Source: Enterococcus alishanensis (GTDB taxonomy: Bacteria; Bacillota; Bacilli; Lactobacillales; Enterococcaceae). Taken from it: 64,000 nt of DNA. A model generated the notes under the pieces. It had not been told where the DNA came from, made no database searches, and worked only from the letters and a program-made list of their open reading frames with translations. The position numbers were made by a program, and so were the translations under genes. The stretch is from assembly GCF_019218635.1 (NCBI RefSeq), contig NZ_JAHUZB010000009.1, positions 19,950 through 83,949 on the forward strand, read 5' to 3'. Positions 50,887 to 60,255 of this stretch are shown here, piece by piece (the first letter of the stretch is position 1; the number at the start of each line of letters is the position of its first letter).

Positions 50887-51201
50887 ATGTGGAATAAAGT
50901 CATTCGAGAAAAGACTGTTCACAATACTATTTTGCGGAATGGTTTGCGACTATTGCATCAAAAAGGTGCCTGCCAAAATACTGATAAAACAGTATTATTA
51001 GAGATATCTGAACACCTTCAAAATGTAATGCAACTGCATTTAGAAACAAAAAATCTGGTTATCGGAATACCTGGCTTCGGAAAAGAAGTCATGTTATTGG
51101 AAACAGATGTTCAAGAATTTGTTCCTCATTATAAAATAGAACAGATGATTGAATCTGCTGAAGGCCATTTTATTAGGTTAAAACCATTGAAGACTATATA
51201 A
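50887..51201 (+). CDS. Hypothetical protein, second of a pair
   Basis: 104 residues beginning MWNKVIREKTVHNTILRNGL. The middle holds ISEHLQNVMQLHLETKNLVIGIPGFGKEVMLLETD and the end EQMIESAEGHFIRLKPLKTI. Soluble, mixed helix and strand, no recognised domain. It is coupled to the gene before it and ends about 200 bp before a terminator. A role cannot be given. Confidence 0.5.
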   Translation: MWNKVIREKTVHNTILRNGLRLLHQKGACQNTDKTVLLEISEHLQNVMQLHLETKNLVIGIPGFGKEVMLLETDVQEFVPHYKIEQMIESAEGHFIRLKPLKTI

Positions 51202-51707
51202 AAGTGGAATCAATTGTAAATGTTTCTGATAATTATTATTTCGTTTTAAAATAGGAGAAATACAGCTTAGAGGACAGATGATGGTTAATTTTTAAAAGAG
51301 TTAATTTCAGATTATTCTAACCTTGATCCCCTTATCTTCGTTCCAATCTAAGCTATCGTGAAGTGCAAGAACTTCTCTATGATCAAAGAATGTATAAAGA
51401 AAAGCCAAAAAGTAGCTACTCTTTTTGGCTTTTCGGTTTATATGGGAATAAAAATATTAAGATTAAAAAGGAAAATTCACTGAAAACAACAACTATGTTA
51501 GCGCCAATTTTTTTGATCAATACATAACTTCATTCTCTAATTCCCTTCACAGTTCGTTTACCAACCATTAATAGCAATAATATTTTGGGACGAATCTTAT
51601 TCTTTAATACAGGGAACAAGTTAATCCTTTGATCTATTATTTCTTCTGTTGGTATGATTTAACCTCAATAGTTACAAATTTCACTTCAGTTCTACTCCTA
51701 CTTATTT
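51202..51707. other. Intergenic region between convergent units
   Basis: Apart from the terminator at 51400-51433, only AT-rich sequence is seen. Confidence 0.4.
51400..51433. terminator. Bidirectional hairpin terminator
   Basis: AAAAGCCAAAAAG and CTTTTTGGCTTTT form a 13-bp perfect stem around TAGCTACT. It probably ends the two-gene unit at 50542-51201. Confidence 0.7.
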
Positions 51708-53654
51708 TTATAAAAATTTCTTGGGAGTCCGCAACATCCTTAAAGCATTTAAAATGACGACAATTGTGCTTCCTTCATGCATGATCACACCAATCGTAAT
51801 ATCCATCTTTCCTAAAAAATTCAAAGTAACTAAAAAGATGACGACAAACATCGAAAATAAAATATTTTGCCAAGTCACCTTGTCCATTTTCTTACTCAAT
51901 TTATGAGCGTAGACAAGTTTTGACAAATCATTTTTCATCAACACTAAGTCTGCTACATCCATCGCAACATCCGTTCCATCACCCATCGCGATACCTACGT
52001 CTGCAGTAACTAAAGCTGGAGCATCATTGATACCATCACCTAACATCCCAGTTGAACCATATTTACGCTGCTGCGCTTGAACAATACTTGCTTTGTCTTC
52101 AGGCATAACATTGGCAGCAACTTCATCTACACCAATTTGTTTCCCAACGGCTTCACCAGTTAATTTCGCATCACCAGTAATCATAGTAGTGTGTAAGCCA
52201 GCATCCTTAAAGTAATTAATGGCATCTTTCGCATACTGATTTGGAACATCCATTAAAGCAAATAGACCAATCACATGTTCATTTTTACCTACGTAAACAA
52301 CCGTTTTACCTTCAGATGACAATTGCTTTTCTTTTTCGCTATACACGAAAGATACATTTCCAAAAGAAGATGGTTTCCCGATACGGTATTGGCTATTTTT
52401 GTATTGAGTAGATAATCCTCTGCCCACTTCGTTTTCGACTGATAATTCTAAGGACTTTCTTTCAGGAAATTTATTAATAATCGCAGTTGCTAGTGGATGG
52501 TTTGATTGCTTTTCCATCGCCACAACGAGATCGATCATTTCTGATTCATCCATACCTTTTTCAAAAGAATAGTCGGTCACTACAGGTTTACCGTTCGTTA
52601 ATGTTCCAGTTTTATCAAATGAAATAGCTTTTAGATCTTGTAGTTTAGAAAGAAAAGCACCGCCTTTAACTAATACACCTTTTTTCGATAAATTAGAAAT
52701 AGTTGCTAAAGTTGTCGGTACTGCGCTAGCAGCCAAAGCACATGGAGACACCGAAATGAGATACACCATACTACGATATAAACTAACCGCCCAAGACCAA
52801 CCAAAGATGTAAGGTCCTGCTAATAATACTAGAGGAAATAGGGCTAAAACGATCGTCACATATTTTGGTTCTAGCCGTTGAATCAAAGTAGCTGTCTTCG
52901 TTAAACTTTTCTGGGATTGATTAACCATCTGCAAAATTTTAGAAAAAACCGTTTCTGAGCTATCTTTTGTGACTTCCATGGTAAAAGTACCTGCACCATT
53001 TATAGTACTTCCATAGACTTCATCGCCAACACTTTTTTCTTTTGGAATGCTTTCTCCATTAATTGAAGCTTCATCAATCGCCGTTGTTCCTGTAAGTACC
53101 ACACCGTCAGTTGGGACTTGTGCGCCATTGAGGACTTGAAGAATATCTCCAATTTTAACTTCATCAACAGAAACAACTTTTGTCGAACCATCTGAACGAA
53201 GAATTCTCGCTTCAGTGGGATTCAGATTTAACAGATTGGTAATTTCTCTTTTACTTTTTCCATCAACGTATTCTTCTAAAAAGTGTGCGCCTGCAAAAAT
53301 GACAATCAGCATAGCAGCTTCTTCAAAACTTCCAATCGCAATTGCTCCCGCAGTAGCAAGGGCCATTAAAAAGTGAACATTAGGTTGGAATTTTTTTTCG
53401 GCAATAGAATTCTTAAATGTATCCCCAATACCTTCAAGAATAATATGATACCCTGCCGTTACTACAGAAGTTACAAAGGCGATATTGGCAAGTAATTCAT
53501 TGCTTCCTTCCAAAATAAATCCCGTGATAAATGCTGCTATTCCAATAAAAAACATGATTATCGTAAATTTTCCGCCATGACTATGATCGTGCTCATGTCC
53601 TTCGTGATCATGTGCTTTTTCGTGGTTGTGTACTTTTAATTTTGCGTTATCCAT
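51708..53654 (-). CDS. P1B-4-type heavy-metal P-type ATPase (Fe/Co/Zn-like exporter)
   Basis: 648 residues. The N-terminus is histidine-rich (HNHEKAHDHEGHEHDHSHGG) with no CxxC domain. Six or so membrane helices carry the transport motif SPCALA, the actuator INGESIPKEKS, the phosphorylation site DKTGTLTNGKP near residue 345 and GDGINDAPALVTADVGIAMG. The final helix holds HEGSTIVVILNALRML. SPC together with the C-terminal HEGST motif defines the P1B-4 subgroup, which exports Co, Fe(II) or Zn. AAGAAGGG precedes the ATG. Transcription starts at a promoter with ArsR-type operators. Confidence 0.87.
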   Translation of the reverse strand: MDNAKLKVHNHEKAHDHEGHEHDHSHGGKFTIIMFFIGIAAFITGFILEGSNELLANIAFVTSVVTAGYHIILEGIGDTFKNSIAEKKFQPNVHFLMALATAGAIAIGSFEEAAMLIVIFAGAHFLEEYVDGKSKREITNLLNLNPTEARILRSDGSTKVVSVDEVKIGDILQVLNGAQVPTDGVVLTGTTAIDEASINGESIPKEKSVGDEVYGSTINGAGTFTMEVTKDSSETVFSKILQMVNQSQKSLTKTATLIQRLEPKYVTIVLALFPLVLLAGPYIFGWSWAVSLYRSMVYLISVSPCALAASAVPTTLATISNLSKKGVLVKGGAFLSKLQDLKAISFDKTGTLTNGKPVVTDYSFEKGMDESEMIDLVVAMEKQSNHPLATAIINKFPERKSLELSVENEVGRGLSTQYKNSQYRIGKPSSFGNVSFVYSEKEKQLSSEGKTVVYVGKNEHVIGLFALMDVPNQYAKDAINYFKDAGLHTTMITGDAKLTGEAVGKQIGVDEVAANVMPEDKASIVQAQQRKYGSTGMLGDGINDAPALVTADVGIAMGDGTDVAMDVADLVLMKNDLSKLVYAHKLSKKMDKVTWQNILFSMFVVIFLVTLNFLGKMDITIGVIMHEGSTIVVILNALRMLRTPKKFL

Positions 53655-53684
53655 TCAAAACCCTTCTTTCTTTTATAGATCTTT

Positions 53685-53745
53685 CATATGAACAAATATT
53701 CATATGTATGACCTAATTATATATGAACAGATATTCATATGTCAA
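53685..53745 (-). promoter_or_regulatory. Metal-ATPase promoter with two ArsR-type operators
   Basis: On the minus strand TTGACA (53745-53740) and TATAAT (53721-53716) are spaced 18 bp. The spacer is the imperfect palindrome TATGAACAGATATTCATA (53722-53739). A second copy, CATATGAACAAATATTCATA (53685-53704), lies downstream of the -10. The form ATATGAACA-N-TATTCATAT is that of SmtB/ArsR/CzrA metal sensors, but no such regulator gene is in the window. Confidence 0.75.
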
Positions 53746-53761
53746 TGGGTTTTATTCTTAA

Positions 53762-53794
53762 AAAAAAACCATAGACATTATTTTGTCTATGGTT
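53762..53794 (-). terminator. Terminator upstream of the metal-ATPase promoter
   Basis: ACCATAGAC and GTCTATGGT with T8 on the minus strand. It blocks read-through from the Mga-like gene. Confidence 0.75.
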
Positions 53795-54094
53795 CTACAG
53801 AAAAAATCAGATTTGAAACGAAGATCGAAGTTTTGTAGATCTTTGTCTTAACACCTGGCTATACCCATCAAACTTGTTAGTCTGAGTATAAAATTTATTC
53901 TATTATTCCACTAAAAAAATTAGGAGATTTCAAGTCGGATAAAAATCTGAAGGAACCGGATTTTATTCTACTTTTAATGGGATTATGAGTTTTGATATTT
54001 CCAATTGAAACAAATCCTTTAAAAAATATCAGTCTGCTTTCTATGATTATTCAGATCTTCCACAGCGTGAATATACTGAAGATATTCTTAGTAT
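53795..54094. other. Gap between Mga-like gene and terminator
   Basis: The plus strand has a 42-codon open frame without a start (SFKKYQSAFYDYSDLPQREY and onward, ending at 54128), of no known family. No other feature. Confidence 0.3.
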
Positions 54095-55579
54095 TTATCC
54101 TACTAGGGAGGATAGCTTATTCACTTTTTCATAGGTCAAGTGGGTAAATATTTCTCTAAGATTCTCTAGATTGCGCAAAGTAGGCACGTCATCAATAATA
54201 TAAAAATCAATATTTATATTATCCATATCTTTAATATTTGTTACGACAAGATCGCAATCATTTGTACTTAGTACTAATCGCATCTCATCTGGATTAGCAG
54301 TAGTCATATGAATTTCCCGACCAAAGTATTTTTCTAAAAAGTAACAGACCATTTGGGTATGTCCCTCTCCTAAGTCACTTACAACAAGAACATCAATGGT
54401 AGGCTTTTTACTTTCTAAATTGAGGAATAGGTTTTTCCAATTGATAAATATAAATGAAACTATTTGATCCTTATACATGGAATACCAAGGAAAATTAGAT
54501 TGTTTTTCCATCATTAATAGTAATTCAAGTATCTCTTCATGATAAGCTTTGAAGGTTATTTCTAATGAATTTGCAAACATGGTCCGTCGATCATAAAACT
54601 TTAAGTGATCTTTGGGATAAATCTTATGCTTGAGATAAATTGAAAGGAGGTATTTTTTTATTTTAATATTTATAGTCTCGATCATTTCACAGTCAAATCT
54701 TACTTTTAGACTATTGATAAACTCATCTGTTTGATTGTTTAATTTTTGATATTCCAATTCATTTTCCCACCCGAAGTACCACCAAAATACAGTGTAATAG
54801 AAATTTGTAAGGTTAAAAACATCTTTGGAAATGTTTAATTTGCTTACCGTATCTAGAATCAAAACATCCACTTTCTCACTAGCATGGTAGTCTAGATGAA
54901 AAAATTCAACATACTTGATATCCACATTGTCTATAAAATACCCTTGGATTTGTCTGGTTAGTGTTAAAGCAATCAAATAATCTAATTCTGTTAATTCAAA
55001 TTTAGATAAATTCAATTTAAATTGTTTGTTCAAATGAAGAGATAATTGTGAAATATGACTTTCATCTAAATCGAAAGGCCATTCATATGTGGTATTAAGT
55101 AAATAATGAGTGAAGAAGAATCTTAATTGTCTTTCATCGTTACTGATTATTTCAACAGGATCCATATTTACAACTATTTGTCGATCGGCTAAAAAGGATT
55201 TTATATCTTTTAAATCTCTATACAACGTGGAATGACTGATAAATAGTCTTTTTTCCCACTCAAAAGAACTTTGAGGGGGATTTAAAAGTAAATCTATTAA
55301 CAAGCTTGTTTTCCGAGAATTCTTATAAGCATCAATATAAATTGCTTGGATATTTTGATTTTTTAATTCTTCTAATTTGACCCCTTTTTTCTTATCAAAT
55401 TTTATATTGATTGTACTATCATAAATATCATTCAAATTAGCAATATCTTTAAGAACAGTTTGTTTTGAAACTTTAATTTCCGAAACCAAAGAGTCAATTT
55501 GAATCCATCTATTCTGACTTAAAATAGTCAACAATCTTAATTTACGATCAATATCTTTGTTTAATAAATTAGTAGTCAC
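54095..55579 (-). CDS. Mga-family transcriptional regulator
   Basis: 494 residues. N-terminal tandem helix-turn-helix (DRKLRLLTILSQNRWIQIDSLVSEIKVSKQTVLKDI and SSFEWEKRLFISHSTLYRDLKDIKSFL) of the Mga/AtxA type, a central all-helical PRD-like region (residues about 160-400) and a C-terminal EIIB-like domain (IDVLVVSDLGEGHTQMVCYF). Mga-type regulators respond to PTS-linked signals. GTG 55579 is the start. It lies downstream of the gad operon on the same strand, separated by a terminator. It may control gad, but gad genes elsewhere use other regulators, so this is only positional. Confidence 0.85.
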   Translation of the reverse strand: MTTNLLNKDIDRKLRLLTILSQNRWIQIDSLVSEIKVSKQTVLKDIANLNDIYDSTINIKFDKKKGVKLEELKNQNIQAIYIDAYKNSRKTSLLIDLLLNPPQSSFEWEKRLFISHSTLYRDLKDIKSFLADRQIVVNMDPVEIISNDERQLRFFFTHYLLNTTYEWPFDLDESHISQLSLHLNKQFKLNLSKFELTELDYLIALTLTRQIQGYFIDNVDIKYVEFFHLDYHASEKVDVLILDTVSKLNISKDVFNLTNFYYTVFWWYFGWENELEYQKLNNQTDEFINSLKVRFDCEMIETINIKIKKYLLSIYLKHKIYPKDHLKFYDRRTMFANSLEITFKAYHEEILELLLMMEKQSNFPWYSMYKDQIVSFIFINWKNLFLNLESKKPTIDVLVVSDLGEGHTQMVCYFLEKYFGREIHMTTANPDEMRLVLSTNDCDLVVTNIKDMDNINIDFYIIDDVPTLRNLENLREIFTHLTYEKVNKLSSLVG

Positions 55580-56054
55580 AGCTATCTTCCCTTCTGAAAA
55601 AAATTTTTTTTAATGTTTAAACTTTAATATGATGCTTTTAGAAAATCAAAGAAAAAGGTTAGTTGGACATACTCACGTTTTAAAAAACTATCAAAAATCT
55701 TATTCACAGCTTTACTGCAGCATTAGTGTTTCTTTTACACTGGATTCATTGCTCAATTGATAAAACACAGAATACAAGGATTTATATACTCTGTTTCGTC
55801 AAGAACAAACAATATTTTATTCAAATAAATTATTGGTATTTAAAGCATTATTCGAAATATTTTTTCGATTAATTGTGATATGTCCTATTTGTATTATAAC
55901 TTATCTTATATTAATTGTAGCTAACAGAACCTTCATCTGACATTACATTTTTGTCATGAAAAATTACTACCGCAAAAAATCAACCCACTAAGAAACAGAT
56001 AAACCTTGAGGGAATCTGTTTTTAATGCTTATTTATGTATATTCAATAGAAAAA
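55580..56054. other. Intergenic region upstream of the Mga-like gene
   Basis: AT-rich; presumably contains the Mga-like promoter. A direct T-rich stretch and scattered short repeats, but nothing definite. Confidence 0.35.
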
Positions 56055-56089
56055 ACCCAATGAAATCCTATTGCTTGATTTCATTGGGT
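56055..56089. terminator. Terminator of the gad operon
   Basis: ACCCAATGAAATC and GATTTCATTGGGT form a 13-bp perfect stem with a nine-base loop. The A-rich left flank supplies the T run on the minus strand. Confidence 0.85.
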
Positions 56090-56193
56090 CTTCTTTTGTG
56101 ATTAAAGAAAATTTAATATCTATTAACCTTTATCTAAATTGTAGCCTGTTGCTTTACTATGAAGAAATCTAAATTCCTGTGTAGATTGACCTT

Positions 56194-56436
56194 TTATTTC
56201 TCAGTGCCAACCTTTTTAAAGAACTGATTAAGAGCATCTAACTCACTATCAGATAAATCATCAGAAATATCTAAAAATTTCTTATTATTATTAAAAGTAT
56301 TTTTGACAATCTTTTTTGTTTTACGACGAGTTACTTCACGTTCGATTCTTTTTAAGGTCTTTTTCGAAAAGTTAGCCATAGCATATGTTCCTGTTAGTGT
56401 TAATATACTAAGTCCAATTTTAGTGTTCGTACTCAT
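56194..56436 (-). CDS. Small membrane-anchored basic protein
   Basis: 80 residues from ATG 56436, placed by AAGGACT at the right distance; the frame starts earlier at 56493 but without a ribosome binding site. MSTNTKIGLSILTLTGTYAM makes a short hydrophobic helix, then a very basic segment (KKTLKRIEREVTRRKTKK) and an acidic tail (DISDDLSDSELDALNQFFKK). No family is known. It lies 86 bp after murI and before the operon terminator, so it is probably co-transcribed with the gad genes. Confidence 0.5.
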   Translation of the reverse strand: MSTNTKIGLSILTLTGTYAMANFSKKTLKRIEREVTRRKTKKIVKNTFNNNKKFLDISDDLSDSELDALNQFFKKVGTEK

Positions 56437-56522
56437 AATATTCAGTCCTTTCTTAAAAGATATTGTGTGTTTTATGAAGCTGAACGATTTCAATATAGTT
56501 CAATCTCCAGATGATTATTAAT

Positions 56523-57335
56523 TTAATTATTAACTATTTTTTGTGTAATAGTCGTTGGCGTCTGTAGCTTTAACTTATCTACAATTTTTTTATACGTAAT
56601 TGGCTCTCCAGACGTGTATATAGTAAATTCTGAATGAGATCCACTGTTTAACATGTCATAATGCGTCAAATAATCCTTTACATATAAAGCCTGTTCATGG
56701 GCTGGATTAACAAAGCGTATTTGAGGATACAGCTTTTGAAATTGATCTAAGACTATCGGATAATGGGTACACCCTAAAACAATATCGCTAACTTCAGAAT
56801 CATGTTTTAGAATTGAATCAACTTCTTTAGTAATTTCAGCATCAATTTTAGTATAGTCGAATTCTCCACTTTCGATTAATGCCGCTAACGACGGACTTCC
56901 TTGACTGTATACCGTGGTTTCTGGCAAATATTTATGAATATAATTATCATATTCTTTCGTACTAGTAGTAAATACCGTAGCAACAACACCAATTTTTTTA
57001 GGTTTTATTTTTGCAATAAAGGCTGCTGCGGGACGAACGATTCCTACGATTTCAATATCGTACTTTTGAGTTAATTTATTTACTATAGTAGACATTGTAT
57101 TACACGCTATGACTACGATTTTTACCTGATTAGCTTCGAGAAAATCGATAATGCCACTTGCTAATGCTACAATTTCGTCCTCTCCTCGATTACCATAGGG
57201 ACAATTTGCAGAATCTCCGTAGTAAATGATGGATTCATTTGGTAGTAACTGTTGTAATTCACTTACAACAGTCAATCCACCAACACCTGAGTCCATAACG
57301 CCAATTGCATTATTTGATAAATTTTTATCATTCAT
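56523..57335 (-). CDS. murI: Glutamate racemase
   Basis: 270 residues with all hallmarks of glutamate racemase: IGVMDSGVGGLTVVSELQQLLP (Asp), YYGDSANCPYG, ACNTMST (first catalytic Cys), FVNPA and LGCTHYPIVLDQF (second Cys). It interconverts L- and D-glutamate to supply D-Glu for peptidoglycan. Here it follows gadB by 19 bp, so it is co-transcribed with glutamate decarboxylase. It could convert D-Glu to L-Glu for decarboxylation, or keep D-Glu available when L-Glu is consumed. AGGAGG precedes the ATG. Confidence 0.92.
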   Translation of the reverse strand: MNDKNLSNNAIGVMDSGVGGLTVVSELQQLLPNESIIYYGDSANCPYGNRGEDEIVALASGIIDFLEANQVKIVVIACNTMSTIVNKLTQKYDIEIVGIVRPAAAFIAKIKPKKIGVVATVFTTSTKEYDNYIHKYLPETTVYSQGSPSLAALIESGEFDYTKIDAEITKEVDSILKHDSEVSDIVLGCTHYPIVLDQFQKLYPQIRFVNPAHEQALYVKDYLTHYDMLNSGSHSEFTIYTSGEPITYKKIVDKLKLQTPTTITQKIVNN

Positions 57336-57354
57336 AGGTGTAACCTCCTAAATT

Positions 57355-58746
57355 TTAATGAGTAAATCCGTAACTACCTTGGTTTTTATTAGAGAAATTG
57401 GTTTCTTTATTTAATTTTTCTATCCCCAATTTTAAATCTTCAATTAGGTTATGCGCCATTTCCATACTTAAATCAGCTCTACAAACGAACCGTTGAATAT
57501 TGACATTCGTTAAGTTTGCAGGTAAAGGATAGGTAGGAACTTGCCAGCCCTTCATCGCAAATTGATCCGTTAGATCGTATAACGACCAATTAACATTAGC
57601 ATTAGGTTTTAATTTATAACAAACTATCGGTAAGTGAGAGCCATCATTATAAATATCAAAATAACCTAATTTCTCAATTTCAGATGCTAAATATTTTGCA
57701 ACATCTTGTGTACGTTTGTGGATTTCATAAAATCCATTAAACCCATTACGTAAAAACACGTAATATTGCCCAATGATTTGACTAGCACTACGAGAAAAAT
57801 TGATAGCCATGGTGGGCATTGTACCACCTAAATAACTTACTTCAAATATTAATTCTTTTGGTAAATAAGATTTGTCTTTCCATAATACCCATCCGATACC
57901 AGGATATACCAAGCCATATTTATGACCAGAAGTACTAATTGAGTGAACATTATCTAACTGGAAGTCCCACACTAAATCAGGTTCAACAAAAGGTGCAAAT
58001 AATCCTCCAGATGCGGCATCCACATGAATATAAACAGGTAAATCATGCGTTTTATTGTAAGCAGTAACTTTAGCATCTAGTGCTTTAATATCATCATATT
58101 GACCAGTGTAAGTAATACCTAAAATACCGATGATACCAATAGTATAATCATCTACATAATCCATAACAGTATCTACATTGATGCTACCATGCTGCTCATC
58201 AATTGGTACAAGACGCATGTCAACATCCCAATAAACACAGAATTTTTCCCAAACGACTTGGTATCCCGAAGAAATAACTAAATTGGGTTTTTTCTTATTA
58301 ATGTCTAATCCTTGTTTTTCTGCACGGTTTCTCCAAGAAAATTTAAGCGCTAGCCCACCTAACATACATGCCTCACTAGAACCTACAGTAGAGGTACCCA
58401 TAAAGTCCATAGACTCAGGTGCATGCCATAAATCAGCAATCATATTGACACATCTATTTTCCATTTCAGCAGTTCGTGGATATTCGGTCTTATCAATAGC
58501 ATTTTTTTCGAGCGTTTCAGACATTAATTGGATTGCTTCTGGCTCCATATAAGTTTGACAAAATGTAGCTAAGTTTTCTCGAGCAATCCCTTCATCAATT
58601 AATTCATCCTTAATATACTGATACGCGTCTTTAGGGGCTAGAGAATCTTGACGTAACTGATACATAGGAAGCGTCATATCAGCTTCAGATCCAAATATAG
58701 GTGATAATGATTCAGGTGTTTCTTGATTGTTTTTTCCGTATAACAT
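57355..58746 (-). CDS. gadB: Glutamate decarboxylase
   Basis: 463 residues from ATG 58746 (GGAGG upstream; the frame extends five codons further). A PLP-dependent group II decarboxylase with HVDAASGGLFAPFVEPDLVWDFQL, the PLP-lysine motif STSGHKYGLVYPGIGWVLW, and TSTVGSSEACMLGGLA. The C-terminus ends GSYGFTH, keeping the conserved His found in acid-activated GadB enzymes. It converts L-glutamate and a proton to GABA and CO2, raising the internal pH. It works with the antiporter gadC, 46 bp upstream. Confidence 0.95.
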   Translation of the reverse strand: MLYGKNNQETPESLSPIFGSEADMTLPMYQLRQDSLAPKDAYQYIKDELIDEGIARENLATFCQTYMEPEAIQLMSETLEKNAIDKTEYPRTAEMENRCVNMIADLWHAPESMDFMGTSTVGSSEACMLGGLALKFSWRNRAEKQGLDINKKKPNLVISSGYQVVWEKFCVYWDVDMRLVPIDEQHGSINVDTVMDYVDDYTIGIIGILGITYTGQYDDIKALDAKVTAYNKTHDLPVYIHVDAASGGLFAPFVEPDLVWDFQLDNVHSISTSGHKYGLVYPGIGWVLWKDKSYLPKELIFEVSYLGGTMPTMAINFSRSASQIIGQYYVFLRNGFNGFYEIHKRTQDVAKYLASEIEKLGYFDIYNDGSHLPIVCYKLKPNANVNWSLYDLTDQFAMKGWQVPTYPLPANLTNVNIQRFVCRADLSMEMAHNLIEDLKLGIEKLNKETNFSNKNQGSYGFTH

Positions 58747-58791
58747 AATGCATTCCTCCAAAATAATAAATATTTATATTAAATCAATTAA

Positions 58792-60255
58792 TCAATGATT
58801 AATTGATTGTTGCTGTGATTGAATTTTTTTATCTTGTATCATCTTAGTTGCTTCTTGGTTTGATAAATGATGTCTGCTATAGGTATAGTAGATAATGAAA
58901 GGTACGGCGGCCATTATCACTGCACAGACAATTAATATTGTTAAATATGCTGCATGAGATCCTCCTAAACCGGTAGGTGGTACAAAAGAAATAACAAATG
59001 CAAAAACTGATACGATCAAACCTAATAATGCAATACCAATTTTTGTTTTTTCACCACCAGGTAGCGTGTAGCCTCTCTTTAGTTCTTTTTTATGTTTCAC
59101 CAAATTTATATATGATAAGAATAGTAAGAAATAAGCTAGTAAATAGATCACTACTGTTAATGCCATGGCTACGAAGAATGATAGATTAGCACCACCGCCG
59201 CCTAAGGTTAATACCACTGCCCAAATAGAAACGACAATTCCTTGTACAAAAATGATATTCACTGGAACATCATGTTTATTTGTCTTAGCAAGTTTTTTAG
59301 GCATTAGACCATTTTCAGCTGCCTCTAGTAGAGCAGTTGATGGTCCAACAACCCAAGCTGCAATCTCTGCGATAACGCCAACACATAAAACCAAAGCAAT
59401 GATTCGAACAATCCATTCGGAGCCTCCAAAATGTAAAATTAAAAATTTGAATGTTTGAACTACACCTGCATTCAACGAAAGCTGACTTTGAGGAATCACC
59501 GCTGCAACAGATAAACCTCCCAGTGTATCCACAACAATAGCTGTAATAACTAACATGACGATTGCTTTTGGATAATCTCGACTAGGATTTTCCATGTCTT
59601 TTACATGGCTAGCAGATGATTCAATCCCTGCGTAAGCCAAAATAAATGATACGAACACAACCAATGTACTAATCTTCGTGAAATCAGGTATAAATGACTT
59701 GATAGATAAATCAATTTGAATAGGATTTCCTTGTACGATATAGGCAATGCCTAGTCCGAATAAAATAGCACCTGTAGCTAATACGCCACCAAAAAAACCA
59801 ATTTTTGCAATTTTAGCAGTATTTTTTGTTCCTCCTAATTGTGAGAAGCTGACTAGCCAAAATATAATCAGAGTAGCTGCTAACTTGAGACCAACATTTG
59901 TATTTAGCGCTGGCCAATTTAAGGCATAGGATAAAGCACCTACAATAAAATAAATCATTGTAATAAATCCAACGGTTACTTGAAACCACTGAAAGAAAAT
60001 AGCCGCCAATCCCCATTTCTCACCAAGTGTTTTAGAAACCCAGGTGTATAAACCACCTTTTTCCCATCCTTCCACGGTAGCCATTTCGGCTGAACATAAC
60101 GCCACTGGGATAAACCAAAGGAATCCAGCAATTAGTAAAAATATCACTAAATGTAGTTTAGAAGAAGCAAATGTCGGATATTCATATACTGTCATCACCA
60201 TAGCAGCCGTTAATGCAAAAAAACTAACTAAAGATAACTTTCCTTTTTTTTTCAT
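58792..60255 (-). CDS. gadC: Glutamate:GABA antiporter
   Basis: 487 residues with about twelve helices, an APC-family antiporter. Typical segments are LALTAAMVMTVYEYPTFASS-like at the N-terminus, AEMATVEGWEKGGLYTWVSKTLGEKWG, AYAGIESSASHVKDMENPSRDYPKA and GPSTALLEAAENGLMPKKL. The charged C-terminal plug (KMIQDKKIQSQQQSINH) is shorter than in E. coli GadC. It exchanges extracellular glutamate for GABA. First gene of the operon gadC-gadB-murI. AAAGGAGAT precedes the ATG. Confidence 0.92.
   Translation of the reverse strand: MKKKGKLSLVSFFALTAAMVMTVYEYPTFASSKLHLVIFLLIAGFLWFIPVALCSAEMATVEGWEKGGLYTWVSKTLGEKWGLAAIFFQWFQVTVGFITMIYFIVGALSYALNWPALNTNVGLKLAATLIIFWLVSFSQLGGTKNTAKIAKIGFFGGVLATGAILFGLGIAYIVQGNPIQIDLSIKSFIPDFTKISTLVVFVSFILAYAGIESSASHVKDMENPSRDYPKAIVMLVITAIVVDTLGGLSVAAVIPQSQLSLNAGVVQTFKFLILHFGGSEWIVRIIALVLCVGVIAEIAAWVVGPSTALLEAAENGLMPKKLAKTNKHDVPVNIIFVQGIVVSIWAVVLTLGGGGANLSFFVAMALTVVIYLLAYFLLFLSYINLVKHKKELKRGYTLPGGEKTKIGIALLGLIVSVFAFVISFVPPTGLGGSHAAYLTILIVCAVIMAAVPFIIYYTYSRHHLSNQEATKMIQDKKIQSQQQSINH

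Noticed and set aside
53940..54130. Plus-strand frame with SFKKYQSAFYDYSDLPQREY and onward
   Set aside because: It has no start codon or ribosome binding site and overlaps the Mga-like gene end. It may be a remnant, but nothing supports a family.
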